Shown: positions 8,880 to 17,771, counted from the first letter of the stretch. The stretch is DNA of 64,000 nucleotides from Paracoccaceae bacterium (GCA_003567315.1 PWZT01000066.1:1-64000), one strand, 5' to 3'. Made by a program: numbers and translations. The notes: a model not told the origin generated them from the sequence alone.

Positions 8880-10283
8880 ATGAACATGGCAGAGACCGAC
8901 ACCGCCTTTGTGCCCGATACGAGCGCGGCCATTGACCTGCATCTCGTCGCCTCGGAAGGCTTGGAGGACTGGGCCGATATGCAGCCGCGCCGCGTGCGCG
9001 CATGGCTCGAGGCGACCGGGTTCACGGCCAAATCCGGCGCGGTGATGCTTGTGCCCAATGCCGATGGCGGGCTCGAATGCGCGGTTGTGGGGCACGGCAG
9101 CGCGCGGGACCGAGCGCGCGAGCGTTTCTGCCTTGGCGGCGCGCGCACGCGCCTGCCCGCTCAGACCTATCGCCTTCAGCATTCTCTGGATGACGACGCC
9201 TTGCAGGAAGAGGCGCTCGGCTGGGCGCTGGCGGGCTACAGCTTTCAGCGCTATCGCAGTACCAAACCGCCCGCGCTGGCGCAGCTTGTCGCGCCGCAGG
9301 GCTTGGATACCGCAAAGACAGATGCGATTGCAGCGGGTGAGCGCCTGACCCGCGATCTGATCAACACCCCGGCCGAACATATGGGGCCCGAAGAGCTGGA
9401 GGCGGCATTTCTGGCGCTCGCCGACCAGCATGGCGCGCAGCCATCGGTGATCTATGGCGACGAACTCCTGACCCAGAATTTCCCTCTGATACACGCAGTC
9501 GGCCGCGCCTCCGAGCGAATCCCGCGGCTTCTGGACATGCGCTGGGGTGAAAGCGGGCCGCTGCTGACGCTGGTCGGCAAGGGCGTGTGTTTTGACACAG
9601 GGGGGCTCAACCTCAAACCCGGCGGCTCGATGGGGTTGATGAAGAAGGATATGGGCGGGGCCGCCACAGTGCTTGGGCTTGCGCATATGATCATGGCACA
9701 GGGCTGGAAAGCGCAGCTGCGCGTGCTGATCCCAGCTGTGGAAAACGCGGTTTCGGGCAATGCGATGCGCCCCGGCGACATCCTGCCCTCGCGCAAGGGG
9801 TTCAGTGTCGAAGTCAACAATACCGATGCCGAGGGCCGTCTGGTGCTCGCCGACGCATTGGCACTGGCCGATGAGGAAAGCCCCGATGCGCTGATCTGCA
9901 TGGCCACGCTCACAGGCGCGGCGCGCGTCGCACTTGGCCCTGATCTCGCGCCGTTCTTCACCGATGATGCGGGCCTTTCCGCAGCACTCGCGCAATCTTC
10001 CGCCAGGGTGCGTGATCCACTCTGGCAGATGCCCTTCCACCCGTCCTATGAAACGATGATCGAGCCCGGCATTGCCGATCTCGACAATGCCCCCTCGGGC
10101 GGCATGGCAGGCGCGATCACGGCGGCGCTGTTCCTGCGCCGCTTCGTCTCCGCCAGCCCGCGTTTTGCGCATTTCGACATCTATGGCTACCAGCCCAAAC
10201 CAGCGCCCGCACGCCCCAAGGGCGGCGCGGGCCAGGGCGCGCGGGCACTGTTTGACGCGCTGCCCGGCGTGCTCGGCCTGTGA
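8880..10283 (+). CDS. M17 leucyl aminopeptidase family protein
   Basis: A 467-residue metalloaminopeptidase of the leucyl aminopeptidase (PepA-like) family that removes N-terminal residues from peptides in the cytosol. The signature N-T-D-A-E-G-R-L is present around residue 319, preceded by VGKGVCFDTGG with metal and catalytic Lys/Asp residues, and KKDMGGA follows. The N-terminal domain is divergent, as in the shorter alphaproteobacterial branch. GAGAGG precedes both ATG 8880 and ATG 8886, and either start is possible. Its stop overlaps the start of the NlpC/P60 gene, so the two are coupled. Confidence 0.9.
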   Translation: MNMAETDTAFVPDTSAAIDLHLVASEGLEDWADMQPRRVRAWLEATGFTAKSGAVMLVPNADGGLECAVVGHGSARDRARERFCLGGARTRLPAQTYRLQHSLDDDALQEEALGWALAGYSFQRYRSTKPPALAQLVAPQGLDTAKTDAIAAGERLTRDLINTPAEHMGPEELEAAFLALADQHGAQPSVIYGDELLTQNFPLIHAVGRASERIPRLLDMRWGESGPLLTLVGKGVCFDTGGLNLKPGGSMGLMKKDMGGAATVLGLAHMIMAQGWKAQLRVLIPAVENAVSGNAMRPGDILPSRKGFSVEVNNTDAEGRLVLADALALADEESPDALICMATLTGAARVALGPDLAPFFTDDAGLSAALAQSSARVRDPLWQMPFHPSYETMIEPGIADLDNAPSGGMAGAITAALFLRRFVSASPRFAHFDIYGYQPKPAPARPKGGAGQGARALFDALPGVLGL

Positions 10284-11101
10284 GCGACCCGCGCATCACG
10301 CCGTTCAGCGGGCGCGTCGCGCATAGCCGGCTGCAAGGCCAGATCGAAGCGCCGGCCTTCAGCGCGGGCGAGATGCTGCGGCTCGCAGCTCCCCTCGCAG
10401 ATCTGCTGCGCCACCCCGATGGCCCGCGCGACCGGCAAATCCTCTTTGGTGCGCGGCTCTGCAAACTCGATCAGCAAGGGCAATGGGCCTATGTGCAGGC
10501 CGAGGCTGATGGCTATTGCGGCTGGCTCGATGCCGATGCACTCGGCCCCGATCACCCGGTAACTCACCGCGTGCAAGCCCCTGCCACGCATCTCTATTCC
10601 GCCCCCGATCTCAAAAGCCGCGAGCACGCCGCGCTGTCGCTGAATGCGCAGGTCGAAGTCATCGGCGCAGAGGGCCGCTTCCTGCAAACCCCGCAAGGCT
10701 GGGTGCCTGCGCAGCATTTCGCCCCGCTCGACCAGCCCGAGACCGATCCGGTCGCCGTCGCGGAGTCGCTCCTCGGCACGCCCTATCTCTGGGGCGGCAA
10801 CTCGCATGCCGGGCTCGATTGCTCGGCACTGGTGCAGCTTGCCCTGCTAGCCTGCGCCCGCCCCTGCCCCGGCGACAGCGATTTGCAGGAACGCGCGCTC
10901 GGCCCGAGCCTGCCGGAAAACACCCCACCACGGCGCGGTGATCTTCTCTTCTGGCGCGGCCATGTCGCCTGGGTCAGCGTGCCCGACACGATCCTGCACG
11001 CCAATGCCCTGACCATGTCCGTGGCCCATGAGCCGCTCAAGCAGGCGCTAACCCGCATCGCCGCCGAGAGCCCGCTCACCAGCCATATCCGGCCTGATTA
11101 A
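10280..11101 (+). CDS. NlpC/P60 cell-wall hydrolase with SH3-like domains
   Basis: A 273-residue protein whose C-terminal half is an NlpC/P60 cysteine peptidase: catalytic Cys in GLDCSALVQ (~183), catalytic His in RGHVAWV (~230). The N-terminal 150 residues contain two SH3-like segments (around QWAYVQ...GYCGWL and GRFLQTPQGWVP). The family cleaves D-Glu-meso-DAP links in peptides from peptidoglycan. No signal peptide is visible, so it may act on imported muropeptides, which suits coupling to an aminopeptidase. The GTG start at 10280 overlaps the preceding TGA. Confidence 0.87.
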   Translation: MSDPRITPFSGRVAHSRLQGQIEAPAFSAGEMLRLAAPLADLLRHPDGPRDRQILFGARLCKLDQQGQWAYVQAEADGYCGWLDADALGPDHPVTHRVQAPATHLYSAPDLKSREHAALSLNAQVEVIGAEGRFLQTPQGWVPAQHFAPLDQPETDPVAVAESLLGTPYLWGGNSHAGLDCSALVQLALLACARPCPGDSDLQERALGPSLPENTPPRRGDLLFWRGHVAWVSVPDTILHANALTMSVAHEPLKQALTRIAAESPLTSHIRPD

Positions 11102-11107
11102 CCCGCT

Positions 11108-11131
11108 GGCTTCATCTTGCCAGAAATACTC
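11108..11131 (+). repeat. 24-nt dispersed box, copy 1
   Basis: Begins GGCTTCATCTTGC and ends ACTC. It matches the 24-nt boxes at 40844 and 58875 in 19 or more positions. It starts six bases after the NlpC/P60 stop, in the convergent gap with hrpB. Confidence 0.7.
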
Positions 11132-11153
11132 AAACACACCGCCGCACCCGCGC

Positions 11154-13589
11154 TCAACGCTTGCGCGGTTTCGCCCGTAAGGTCGGATCGGCTTCCAGCG
11201 GGTTTTCGGGCCAGGGATGCTTGGGGTATTGCCCGCGCATGTCCTTGCGCACATCAGCATAGGAATTGGCCCAGAAGCCCGGCAGATCCGTCGTCACCTG
11301 CACTGGCCTGCGCGCGGGCGACAGCAGCACGATCCGCAAAGGCAGGCGCTCAGGCCCCACCACCGGATGCTCCGCCACCCCGAACAATTCCTGCAAGCGC
11401 AGCACAATTTCAGGAGCCTCACCCGAATAATCGATCGGCACCTTGTTTCCCAAAGGGGTTACAAAATGCGCAGGCGCAAGCGCGTCGAGCCTCTGCATCT
11501 GGCCCCAGTCAAGCTGCGCGCGCAGCCCCGGCAACAGATCAAGCCCGCGTAAATCCTCGGCGCTCCGCACGCCTTCCAGCCAAGGCGCGAGCCAGTCCTC
11601 CAGCCGCGCAAGCAGGCTTTCCTCGCGCAGATCGGGCAGGTCAACCCCTTGCGCGCGCAACAGCTCCACCCGCGCGATGAACCGCCGCGCCGCATCCGAA
11701 AGCGGCAGGCCCAGATCGCGCAAGCCCTCGCAAGCGGCGCGGATCACAGCGTCGGGGTCAGGGTCACGCCAGATACGATCCTGCAGAACCAGCGCACCGA
11801 GGCATTCCTGCTCTCGCGCCTCGATCCGCCTGGCACGGCGCGACCAAATGCAGCTTTGGCGCCAGATAATCTGCGTCCCGTAAAGCGCGCGCAACTCGGC
11901 CTCGGAAATGGCAACCGCCTGCCGGATGCGCGCCTCGCGCGGGTCGCCATCACTATCCGTCACCACAATCAGCCGCGCCTGCGCGAGCGAGTCGCCCTCC
12001 GGCAATACCGCACCCTTCCCGCCCGAGAGCACGAAGCGCGGCGCCTCCCCCTTGCGCCGCAACCCGATCCGGTCGGGATAGGCCAGCGCGGCCAACCCGG
12101 CAGGCGAGAGCGCCGCGCTTGCTTCCGGGGCCATCCGCGCAAGCCGCTTCGCTTCCGCCTGCACCCGCTCCAGCGTGGCGCGATGGATAGGGTAGGAATA
12201 GCGATCGCGAAAGCCGCGCGGATCGCGCAGCGCCTCCAGTCGCAGCGTCAGATCCACAGGCGCACCCTGCAAGATGTCGCGCTCGGACAACAGTGCCGCC
12301 AGCCCCGCCGCCCCGCGCCCCCCGCGCAACAGCATATGTGCAAGCCGCGGATGCAGCGGCAGACCGGCCATCGCCCGCCCATGCGCCGTAATCCGACCTG
12401 CCGCATCCAGCGCGCCGAGGCCCCGCAACAGCGCCTGCGCCTCGGCAAGCGCGCCCTCGGGCGGCGGGGTGAGAAAGCGCAAATCGTCGGCGCCACCCCA
12501 GAGCGCCAGTTCCAGCGCGAGCCCTGCGAGATCCGCCCGCGCCATCTCGGGCGGCGCGAATGCGGCGAGCGCGCCTTCCTCTGCCTGTGCCCACATCCGG
12601 TAGCACACGCCTTCCGCCACGCGCCCCGCCCGCCCCCGGCGCTGCTCTGCCTCGGCGCGCGTCACGGGCTCGGTCACCAGCCGCGCCATGCCCGTGCCCG
12701 GGTCGAACCGCGCCCGCCGCGCCCGCCCGCAATCGACGACGATGCGGATATCCTCGATGGTCAGCGAGGTTTCGGCAATCGCTGTTGCGAGCACGATCTT
12801 GCGCCCGTCCTGCATCGGCGCAATCGCCGCACGCTGTGCAGCAAAGGGCAGCGCGCCATAAAGCGGTCGGATCTCCGCCGCCCCCACGCGCCCGTTCAGT
12901 GCAGCGGCCACGCGCCGGATCTCCGCCTCTCCGGGCAGAAACACCAGTATCGCGCCCTCAGCCTCGTCCAGCGCCTGCAGGATCAGGTCCACCGCCCCGG
13001 TCTCGAAGCGTTCAGCCTTGGGGCGCGGGCGCGGTAGCCAGCGGGTCTCGACGGGAAAGGCGCGGCCCTCTGCTGTGAGGATCGGTGCATCATCAAGAAG
13101 CGCGGCAACCGGGCCTGCATCGAGCGTGGCCGACATCACCAGGAGCTTCAGATCAGGCCGCAACGCTCCGCGCAATTCCCATGTGAGCGCCAGCCCCAGA
13201 TCGGCATTGAGCGAGCGTTCATGAAACTCGTCGAAAATCACCGCGCCTATGCCCGGCAATTCCGGGTCACGCTGCACCATCCGCGTGAGAATACCCTCGG
13301 TCACGACCTCGATCCTGGTCGCCTCCGAGACAACAGCCTCACCGCGAATGCGGTACCCAACCCGCCCGCCGGGCCGCTCGCCCAGCAGCCGCGCCATCTG
13401 CTCGGCGGCTGCGCGCGCAGCCAGCCTACGCGGCTCAAGCATTACGATCCGGCCTGCGACATGCTCCATCAGCGCAAGCGGCACGCGCGTGGTCTTGCCG
13501 GCCCCGGGCGGGGCCTGCAACACGGCCCGTCCCTCAGCCTCAAGCGCCGCGATCAGATCGGGCAGGATGGCATCAATCGGCAGATCCAT
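11154..13589 (-). CDS. hrpB: ATP-dependent helicase HrpB
   Basis: A DExH-box helicase of about 811 residues. Walker A is APPGAGKT at residues 26-33, the Walker B box DEFHERS follows near residue 120, and the helicase C-terminal domain has Q-R-R-G-R-A-G-R. After it come the HA2 region and the HrpB-specific C-terminal domain. The biological role of HrpB is poorly defined. ATG 13589 (MDLPID) aligns with the family start; ATG 13613 with GGAG four bases upstream is a possible longer start. It converges with the NlpC/P60 gene. Confidence 0.88.
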   Translation of the reverse strand: MDLPIDAILPDLIAALEAEGRAVLQAPPGAGKTTRVPLALMEHVAGRIVMLEPRRLAARAAAEQMARLLGERPGGRVGYRIRGEAVVSEATRIEVVTEGILTRMVQRDPELPGIGAVIFDEFHERSLNADLGLALTWELRGALRPDLKLLVMSATLDAGPVAALLDDAPILTAEGRAFPVETRWLPRPRPKAERFETGAVDLILQALDEAEGAILVFLPGEAEIRRVAAALNGRVGAAEIRPLYGALPFAAQRAAIAPMQDGRKIVLATAIAETSLTIEDIRIVVDCGRARRARFDPGTGMARLVTEPVTRAEAEQRRGRAGRVAEGVCYRMWAQAEEGALAAFAPPEMARADLAGLALELALWGGADDLRFLTPPPEGALAEAQALLRGLGALDAAGRITAHGRAMAGLPLHPRLAHMLLRGGRGAAGLAALLSERDILQGAPVDLTLRLEALRDPRGFRDRYSYPIHRATLERVQAEAKRLARMAPEASAALSPAGLAALAYPDRIGLRRKGEAPRFVLSGGKGAVLPEGDSLAQARLIVVTDSDGDPREARIRQAVAISEAELRALYGTQIIWRQSCIWSRRARRIEAREQECLGALVLQDRIWRDPDPDAVIRAACEGLRDLGLPLSDAARRFIARVELLRAQGVDLPDLREESLLARLEDWLAPWLEGVRSAEDLRGLDLLPGLRAQLDWGQMQRLDALAPAHFVTPLGNKVPIDYSGEAPEIVLRLQELFGVAEHPVVGPERLPLRIVLLSPARRPVQVTTDLPGFWANSYADVRKDMRGQYPKHPWPENPLEADPTLRAKPRKR

Positions 13590-13633
13590 GCGCCGCTTAT
13601 GCCGCGTGCGCATCACGCTCCGCAAGCACCCTC

Positions 13634-13706
13634 GCCCATGCCGCAGGCATGGGCAGCGCCCGCGAGGCGTGCAGGGGCGGGTGGGTGGGCGCGGCTCGCG
13701 GGCGCT
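13634..13706. repeat. 73-nt two-hairpin element with G-quadruplex loop, copy 1
   Basis: Hairpin 1 (13634-13654) has a perfect 9-bp stem GCCCATGCC/GGCATGGGC with loop GCA. It is directly followed by hairpin 2 (13655-13706), a perfect 12-bp stem AGCGCCCGCGAG/CTCGCGGGCGCT around a 28-nt loop containing GGGGCGGGTGGGTGGG on the plus strand. The second copy at 63594 has an identical loop and stems differing only by compensated changes. Here it starts six bases beyond the CMD-gene stop (minus strand) and precedes hrpB. Confidence 0.9.
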
Positions 13707-13712
13707 TCTTGC

Positions 13713-14267
13713 TCAGAACCGCAGATCCGGCGCCAGAGCGGCAAGCTCCGCTGCAACCCCTTCTTCCAGCGGCGGAGGCGCGCTTTTCAGAATGAACCCC
13801 AGCGTCAGATACATGCCCGCTGTCGCCATCAGATCAAGCACGCCATGCCTCCCCAACAGCGCCTCCAGCCGCGCCATCAATGGCGCGGAAAGCTGCGCGT
13901 CATCCACCAGCGCATCCACGGCCTCGGCCATAAGCGCCTCTTCTGCGCCCATCCCGGACAGCGGCCCGCGCATCGAGGCGATCTGGGCCCTCGAGAGCCC
14001 GACCTTGAGCCCGCGCAGCAGATGCTGGTTCCACTCATAAGCGCAATCGAGCCGATGCGCGAGCCGCAGGATCACCATCTCGGCCCGGACCTTTCCCAAA
14101 GCGGTGTCACGCACGATATGCTCACGCAGCCCCGTCCATGCGCGCAGAAGCGCCGGATGATGCGCCATCAGCCGATAGACGTTCAGCTGACCCGCGAAGC
14201 CTGTGCACATGTCCGCGATCTCTTCGGGCCAATCGGCATCGCTGATCGGAACGAACGGCACACTCAT
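13713..14267 (-). CDS. Carboxymuconolactone decarboxylase (AhpD-like) family protein
   Basis: A 184-residue all-helical protein with a CMD/AhpD-like core: the L-R-L-A-H-R-L-D-C-A-Y-E-W-N-Q-H segment holds the conserved Cys-x2-Glu-x3-His arrangement. The usual CxxC of peroxidase-type AhpD is not present (a single Cys), so it is closer to the CMD branch than to active alkylhydroperoxidases. It is the last gene of an rpiR-aminotransferase-CMD run and overlaps the aminotransferase end by four bases. Its reaction is unknown. Confidence 0.78.
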   Translation of the reverse strand: MSVPFVPISDADWPEEIADMCTGFAGQLNVYRLMAHHPALLRAWTGLREHIVRDTALGKVRAEMVILRLAHRLDCAYEWNQHLLRGLKVGLSRAQIASMRGPLSGMGAEEALMAEAVDALVDDAQLSAPLMARLEALLGRHGVLDLMATAGMYLTLGFILKSAPPPLEEGVAAELAALAPDLRF

Positions 14268-15589
14268 GCTGCCAACGCCGCGCTTACGGCGCCTTCCAGA
14301 CGATCGACAATATCCTGCACGTCATCCCTGGTCACGATGAAGGGCGGCGCCAGCAGCACATGATCCCCGCGCACCCCGTCAATGGTGCCGCCCATCGGAT
14401 AGACCATCACCCCGCGCGCCATCGCCTCGGCCTTGATCTTCGCATTCAGCTTGCGCGCCGGGTCGAACGGCGCCTTGGTCTCGCGATCCGCCACAAGCTC
14501 GATGGCCTGAAACAATCCACGTCCGCGAATATCGCCGACATGCGGGTTCTGCCCGAAAGCGGCCTGCAACGCGTCGCGCAGATGCCCGCCCATGACCTGC
14601 ACATTGTCGAGCAGATTGTCGCGCTTGATCACCTGCTGCACGGCCAGCCCGGCCGCAGCTGCCATCGGGTGGCCCATATATGTATGGCCATGCTGGAAAA
14701 ACCCGGTGCCATTGGCGAAAGCGTCATAAATCTTCTGGCTCAGAAGCGTCGCCCCAATGGGCTGATAGCCGCCGCCCAACCCCTTGGCGATGGTCAGCAG
14801 ATCCGGTGCGATGCCCTCCTGCGCGCAGGCATGCAGGCTGCCCGTGCGCCCCATGCCGCACATCACCTCATCGAGGATCAGGAGCACGCCATATCGATCG
14901 CAAATCTCGCGGATGCGCTTGAAGTAATCGGCCACGGGCGGCACTGCGCCGGATGTCGCGCCCACCACAGGCTCGGCCACAAACGCGGCCACTGTCTCGG
15001 GGCCTAGCTCGAGGATTTTCGCCTCCAACTCGCCCGCCGCGCGCGCAGCATATGCCGCATCGCTCTCGCCGTCCATCTGTTCGCGATAAGCGAAACAGGG
15101 CGCGATGTGATGGGCCTGCATCAGCAGCGGGCGGAATTGCGCGCGGCGCCATTCATTGCCGCCCGTGGCCAGCGCGCCCAGAGTATTGCCGTGATAGCTC
15201 TGCCGACGCGCGATGATATGGCGGCGTTCGGGCTGGCCAGTTTCGGTGAAATACTGCCGCGCCATTTTCAGAGCAGCCTCCACAGCCTCGGATCCGCCCG
15301 AGAGCAAATAGACATGGCTCAACCCTTCCGGCGCATCCTCGATCAGTGTCTCGGCCAGTTCCTCGGCCACGTCGGTCGTGAAAAAGCCCGTATGCGCATA
15401 GGCCAGCCGGTCAAGCTGCGCATGCAACGCCTCGAGCACCGCCGGATGCGCGTGGCCGAGGCAGGAAACCGCCGCGCCGCCCGACGCATCGATATAGCTC
15501 TTGCCCTCGGCGTCAGTGAAGCGGATGCCCGAGGCCGAAACAGCGCGGCGCGGGGGCGTGTGGATGGAGCGGTGCAGAAGGCGGGTCAT
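14264..15589 (-). CDS. Class III (omega) aminotransferase
   Basis: A PLP enzyme of 441 residues in the subgroup III aminotransferases. Recognisable are GGSEAVEAALK (phosphate binding), SYHGNTLGAL, LILDEVMCGMGRTG with the PLP-contacting Asp, and the Schiff-base Lys in TIAKGLGGGYQP. Substrates in this class include beta-alanine, GABA, taurine and diamines; the sequence alone does not decide. Control by the adjacent RpiR regulator and pairing with a CMD protein suggest a catabolic operon. The start ATG overlaps the rpiR stop. Confidence 0.88.
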   Translation of the reverse strand: MTRLLHRSIHTPPRRAVSASGIRFTDAEGKSYIDASGGAAVSCLGHAHPAVLEALHAQLDRLAYAHTGFFTTDVAEELAETLIEDAPEGLSHVYLLSGGSEAVEAALKMARQYFTETGQPERRHIIARRQSYHGNTLGALATGGNEWRRAQFRPLLMQAHHIAPCFAYREQMDGESDAAYAARAAGELEAKILELGPETVAAFVAEPVVGATSGAVPPVADYFKRIREICDRYGVLLILDEVMCGMGRTGSLHACAQEGIAPDLLTIAKGLGGGYQPIGATLLSQKIYDAFANGTGFFQHGHTYMGHPMAAAAGLAVQQVIKRDNLLDNVQVMGGHLRDALQAAFGQNPHVGDIRGRGLFQAIELVADRETKAPFDPARKLNAKIKAEAMARGVMVYPMGGTIDGVRGDHVLLAPPFIVTRDDVQDIVDRLEGAVSAALAA

Positions 15590-16467
15590 ATGGAGACTTT
15601 CTGTGGTTCGGAGAGATATGTGTTGCGCGCCGAGAGTTGGCGGTCGAGGTCTTCAAGCCGTGCCAGCACGGCCGGATCATCCCCGCGCGCCACGAGCGCC
15701 GCCAGACAATCGGCGAGCGCGAAGGCCGGGGTCATCGCATGCAGGTAGGAGGCGCTCTCGGTCGGGGAGATCAGCACGCAGCCGCCCTGCACAGCGAGCG
15801 GGGAAAGGGGCGAGTCCGTCACTGTGACGATCTGCAACCCGTTCGCCTGCGCCTGCAAGCTCGCCTCCACGACCGCGCGTGTATAGGGCGCGACCCCGCA
15901 GACGAAGAGCACATCGCCCGGCTGCGCATGTGAAAGCGCATCCAGCCCCGTGGCGCCGCTGCCGTCGAGAAGTTGCGCCCGGTCGGTGATGAGCGACATG
16001 GCATAGTGGAAATGCCATGCCACCGGGTAGCTGGAGCGCTGGCCAAGGCAATAGACACGCCGGGCCGAGGCGATGAGCGCGGCCGCCCTGGCGATGGCGG
16101 CAAGGTTGTCCGCACTGCTCAGGTAAGAAATCTGGTCCGCGCTTTCAGCAAGAAGCGCTTGCGCGGCCGCCTCCGTTGAATTGGCGTCGAGCGGGCGTCT
16201 GCGCTGTGCTGTCGCGGCAAGGCCCTGGCCATTGCGGCGCAGCGCGTCCGCATGCTGGGCGCGCAGAGCATCATAGCCGCCATATCCCAACGCCCTCGCA
16301 AGCCGCGACATGGTGGCAGGCTGCACGCCCGCGCGCCGCGCCTGATCGCGCATCGACAACAGCGCAACATCCTGCGGATTTTCGGAAATCCAGCGGGCCG
16401 CGACCTGCAACTGCTCGGGCAGGTCGGCGAATCGGGCAGCAAGGGTTTGGGCGAAGGGTATGGTCAT
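15586..16467 (-). CDS. MurR/RpiR family transcriptional regulator
   Basis: About 293 residues with an N-terminal RpiR helix-turn-helix (QARRAGVQPATMSRLARALGY region, residues 45-65) and a C-terminal SIS sugar-isomerase-like ligand domain (from about residue 130, with CLGQRSSYPVAWH and VTDSPLSPLA). RpiR proteins usually sense phosphosugars or related metabolites. It leads the operon with the aminotransferase and CMD genes and probably controls it and itself. ATG 16467 was chosen; a frame extension to 16488 adds seven residues. Direct repeats upstream may be its operator. Confidence 0.86.
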   Translation of the reverse strand: MTIPFAQTLAARFADLPEQLQVAARWISENPQDVALLSMRDQARRAGVQPATMSRLARALGYGGYDALRAQHADALRRNGQGLAATAQRRRPLDANSTEAAAQALLAESADQISYLSSADNLAAIARAAALIASARRVYCLGQRSSYPVAWHFHYAMSLITDRAQLLDGSGATGLDALSHAQPGDVLFVCGVAPYTRAVVEASLQAQANGLQIVTVTDSPLSPLAVQGGCVLISPTESASYLHAMTPAFALADCLAALVARGDDPAVLARLEDLDRQLSARNTYLSEPQKVSI

Positions 16468-16497
16468 GGAAACCTGATACCATCCCAACCGAATATT

Positions 16498-16555
16498 GCA
16501 ACATTTGTTTCAATGATGTATTCATGTGTTTCATGGCGGCAACAGCTGTTTCAAT
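16498..16555. promoter_or_regulatory. Paired 17-bp repeats upstream of rpiR, candidate operators
   Basis: GCAACATTTGTTTCAAT (16498-16514) and GCAACAGCTGTTTCAAT (16539-16555) share the pattern GCAACANNTGTTTCAAT exactly, are 41 bp apart (about four helical turns), and each contains a dyad AACANNTGTT. A partial TGTTTCAT lies between them. They sit 31-88 bp upstream of the rpiR start, suitable for autoregulation. Confidence 0.6.
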
Positions 16556-16608
16556 GCCCGGCCAACGGCGTGTGCCCAAAAAACCTATCAGGGGAACGGC
16601 ATAGAGAA

Positions 16609-16637
16609 GACGCTGGCCAAAACGCTTGGCCAGCGTC
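16609..16637 (-). terminator. Hairpin after the baeRF gene
   Basis: A perfect 11-bp inverted repeat GACGCTGGCCA/TGGCCAGCGTC with a 7-nt loop lies 12 bases past the baeRF stop. On the minus strand it is followed by TTCTCTAT, a weak T-rich tail, so it is a probable terminator. Confidence 0.6.
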
Positions 16638-16649
16638 TGCTTGCAAGGC

Positions 16650-17771
16650 TCAGATCGCGTAGCGCAATACAGCGGCCAATTCGGCCTCTTGCGGAATATC
16701 GGCGCGGCGGACGGCCAGCACCTTGCCGCCATTGGCGATCACGCGGCCTGCGATTTCGTCGATCACACCGTAGCTGGCAGCGCTCTTCGTCTCATCGAAG
16801 GTGATCTCGCCCGTCGTGTCATCCACAAGCCCCGGCACGACCGAGTCCATATCGACCAGCAGCGTATCGACAGCACCGAACGTGGCTGCACGCGCGGTCC
16901 GAGCCACCTGCGTGGTCGCGCGCCCTTCATTCTCGCGCGCCGCATAGAGATCGGCGAAATCCGCAACCGACTTCGCATTGATCTCATCCATGATCTTGCG
17001 CGCCGCCTCGCCCAACTCATGCGCAGGCACGCGGACGGGGCTGCTGGTGATCGCCGCATCCGCCAGATGCGGATAGGTGTTGATCGAGCGATACATCGAC
17101 AGCAGCGGATCAGTCGCGGCCACGATCAGCGGCTCGTGCCGCCCGGCGAGCAGCCCACGCAGCGCCGCATCAATCTGGCGGCAAAATTGGCGTAAATGGT
17201 GTTTCTGCCCTTCCGAGCCACCAAGACGCCCTGAATAATTGCGCGAGTTCACATTCGCCGTTCCGGCAACCGACGCCGCGTCCTTGGGCAGGTCCGGCAC
17301 GCGAATTTCCTGCGCAGGCTGGTCGCCCAGAAGCTCGATCACGCGCAACTCATTCTCGGCCAGCGCCAGGACGAAAGCGTGCTGCGGCATGGAGACCGCA
17401 CGCAACAGCGGCTTGATATGGAAGCGGTCGGAGACCTGCACAGTCTCAGTCAGATGGTTCGGCAGACGGTAACTGCGCAGCGAGTCCGGCGTCACGAAAA
17501 TCGCCAGCGCATTGGCCTGCACGCGCCAGAAATCATCATCATCCATCAGATCGTGCAACTGTTCCTCGATCGGCCATATGGTGCGCTTGGCGACACCGAC
17601 CTCCTCGAGTTGCGCCACCGCCTCCTGCGTGAGTTGCTTCAGCCTTGTACGCGCGGCATCAATATGTTGCGTCTCGGGTGTGGTCTGAAGGTAAATACTG
17701 ACCATCGCCGCACCCCGCTCGCTGACAAGTTGGCCGATTTCGGGCTGGGTGGGGATATCGACATATAGCAT
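16650..17771 (-). CDS. baeRF-type (bacterial eRF1-like) domain protein
   Basis: A 373-residue protein resembling the bacterial eRF1-like (baeRF) group. The start reads MLYVDIPTQPEI, and the middle holds GGSEGQKHHLRQFCRQID and a segment PLIVAATDPLLSMYR typical of the eRF1 domain-2/3 relatives. Families of this group are predicted to act at stalled ribosomes, possibly in stress, but experimental roles are scarce. The open frame runs 30 codons further upstream; ATG 17771 with CAGGAG upstream was preferred. It is transcribed divergently from dnaK. Confidence 0.65.
   Translation of the reverse strand: MLYVDIPTQPEIGQLVSERGAAMVSIYLQTTPETQHIDAARTRLKQLTQEAVAQLEEVGVAKRTIWPIEEQLHDLMDDDDFWRVQANALAIFVTPDSLRSYRLPNHLTETVQVSDRFHIKPLLRAVSMPQHAFVLALAENELRVIELLGDQPAQEIRVPDLPKDAASVAGTANVNSRNYSGRLGGSEGQKHHLRQFCRQIDAALRGLLAGRHEPLIVAATDPLLSMYRSINTYPHLADAAITSSPVRVPAHELGEAARKIMDEINAKSVADFADLYAARENEGRATTQVARTARAATFGAVDTLLVDMDSVVPGLVDDTTGEITFDETKSAASYGVIDEIAGRVIANGGKVLAVRRADIPQEAELAAVLRYAI

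Noticed and set aside
13667-13694. Reading the G-rich repeat loop as sequencing artefact or random GC skew
   Set aside because: The same 28 bases recur exactly at 63627-63654 inside stems that differ by compensated changes, which neither explanation can produce.
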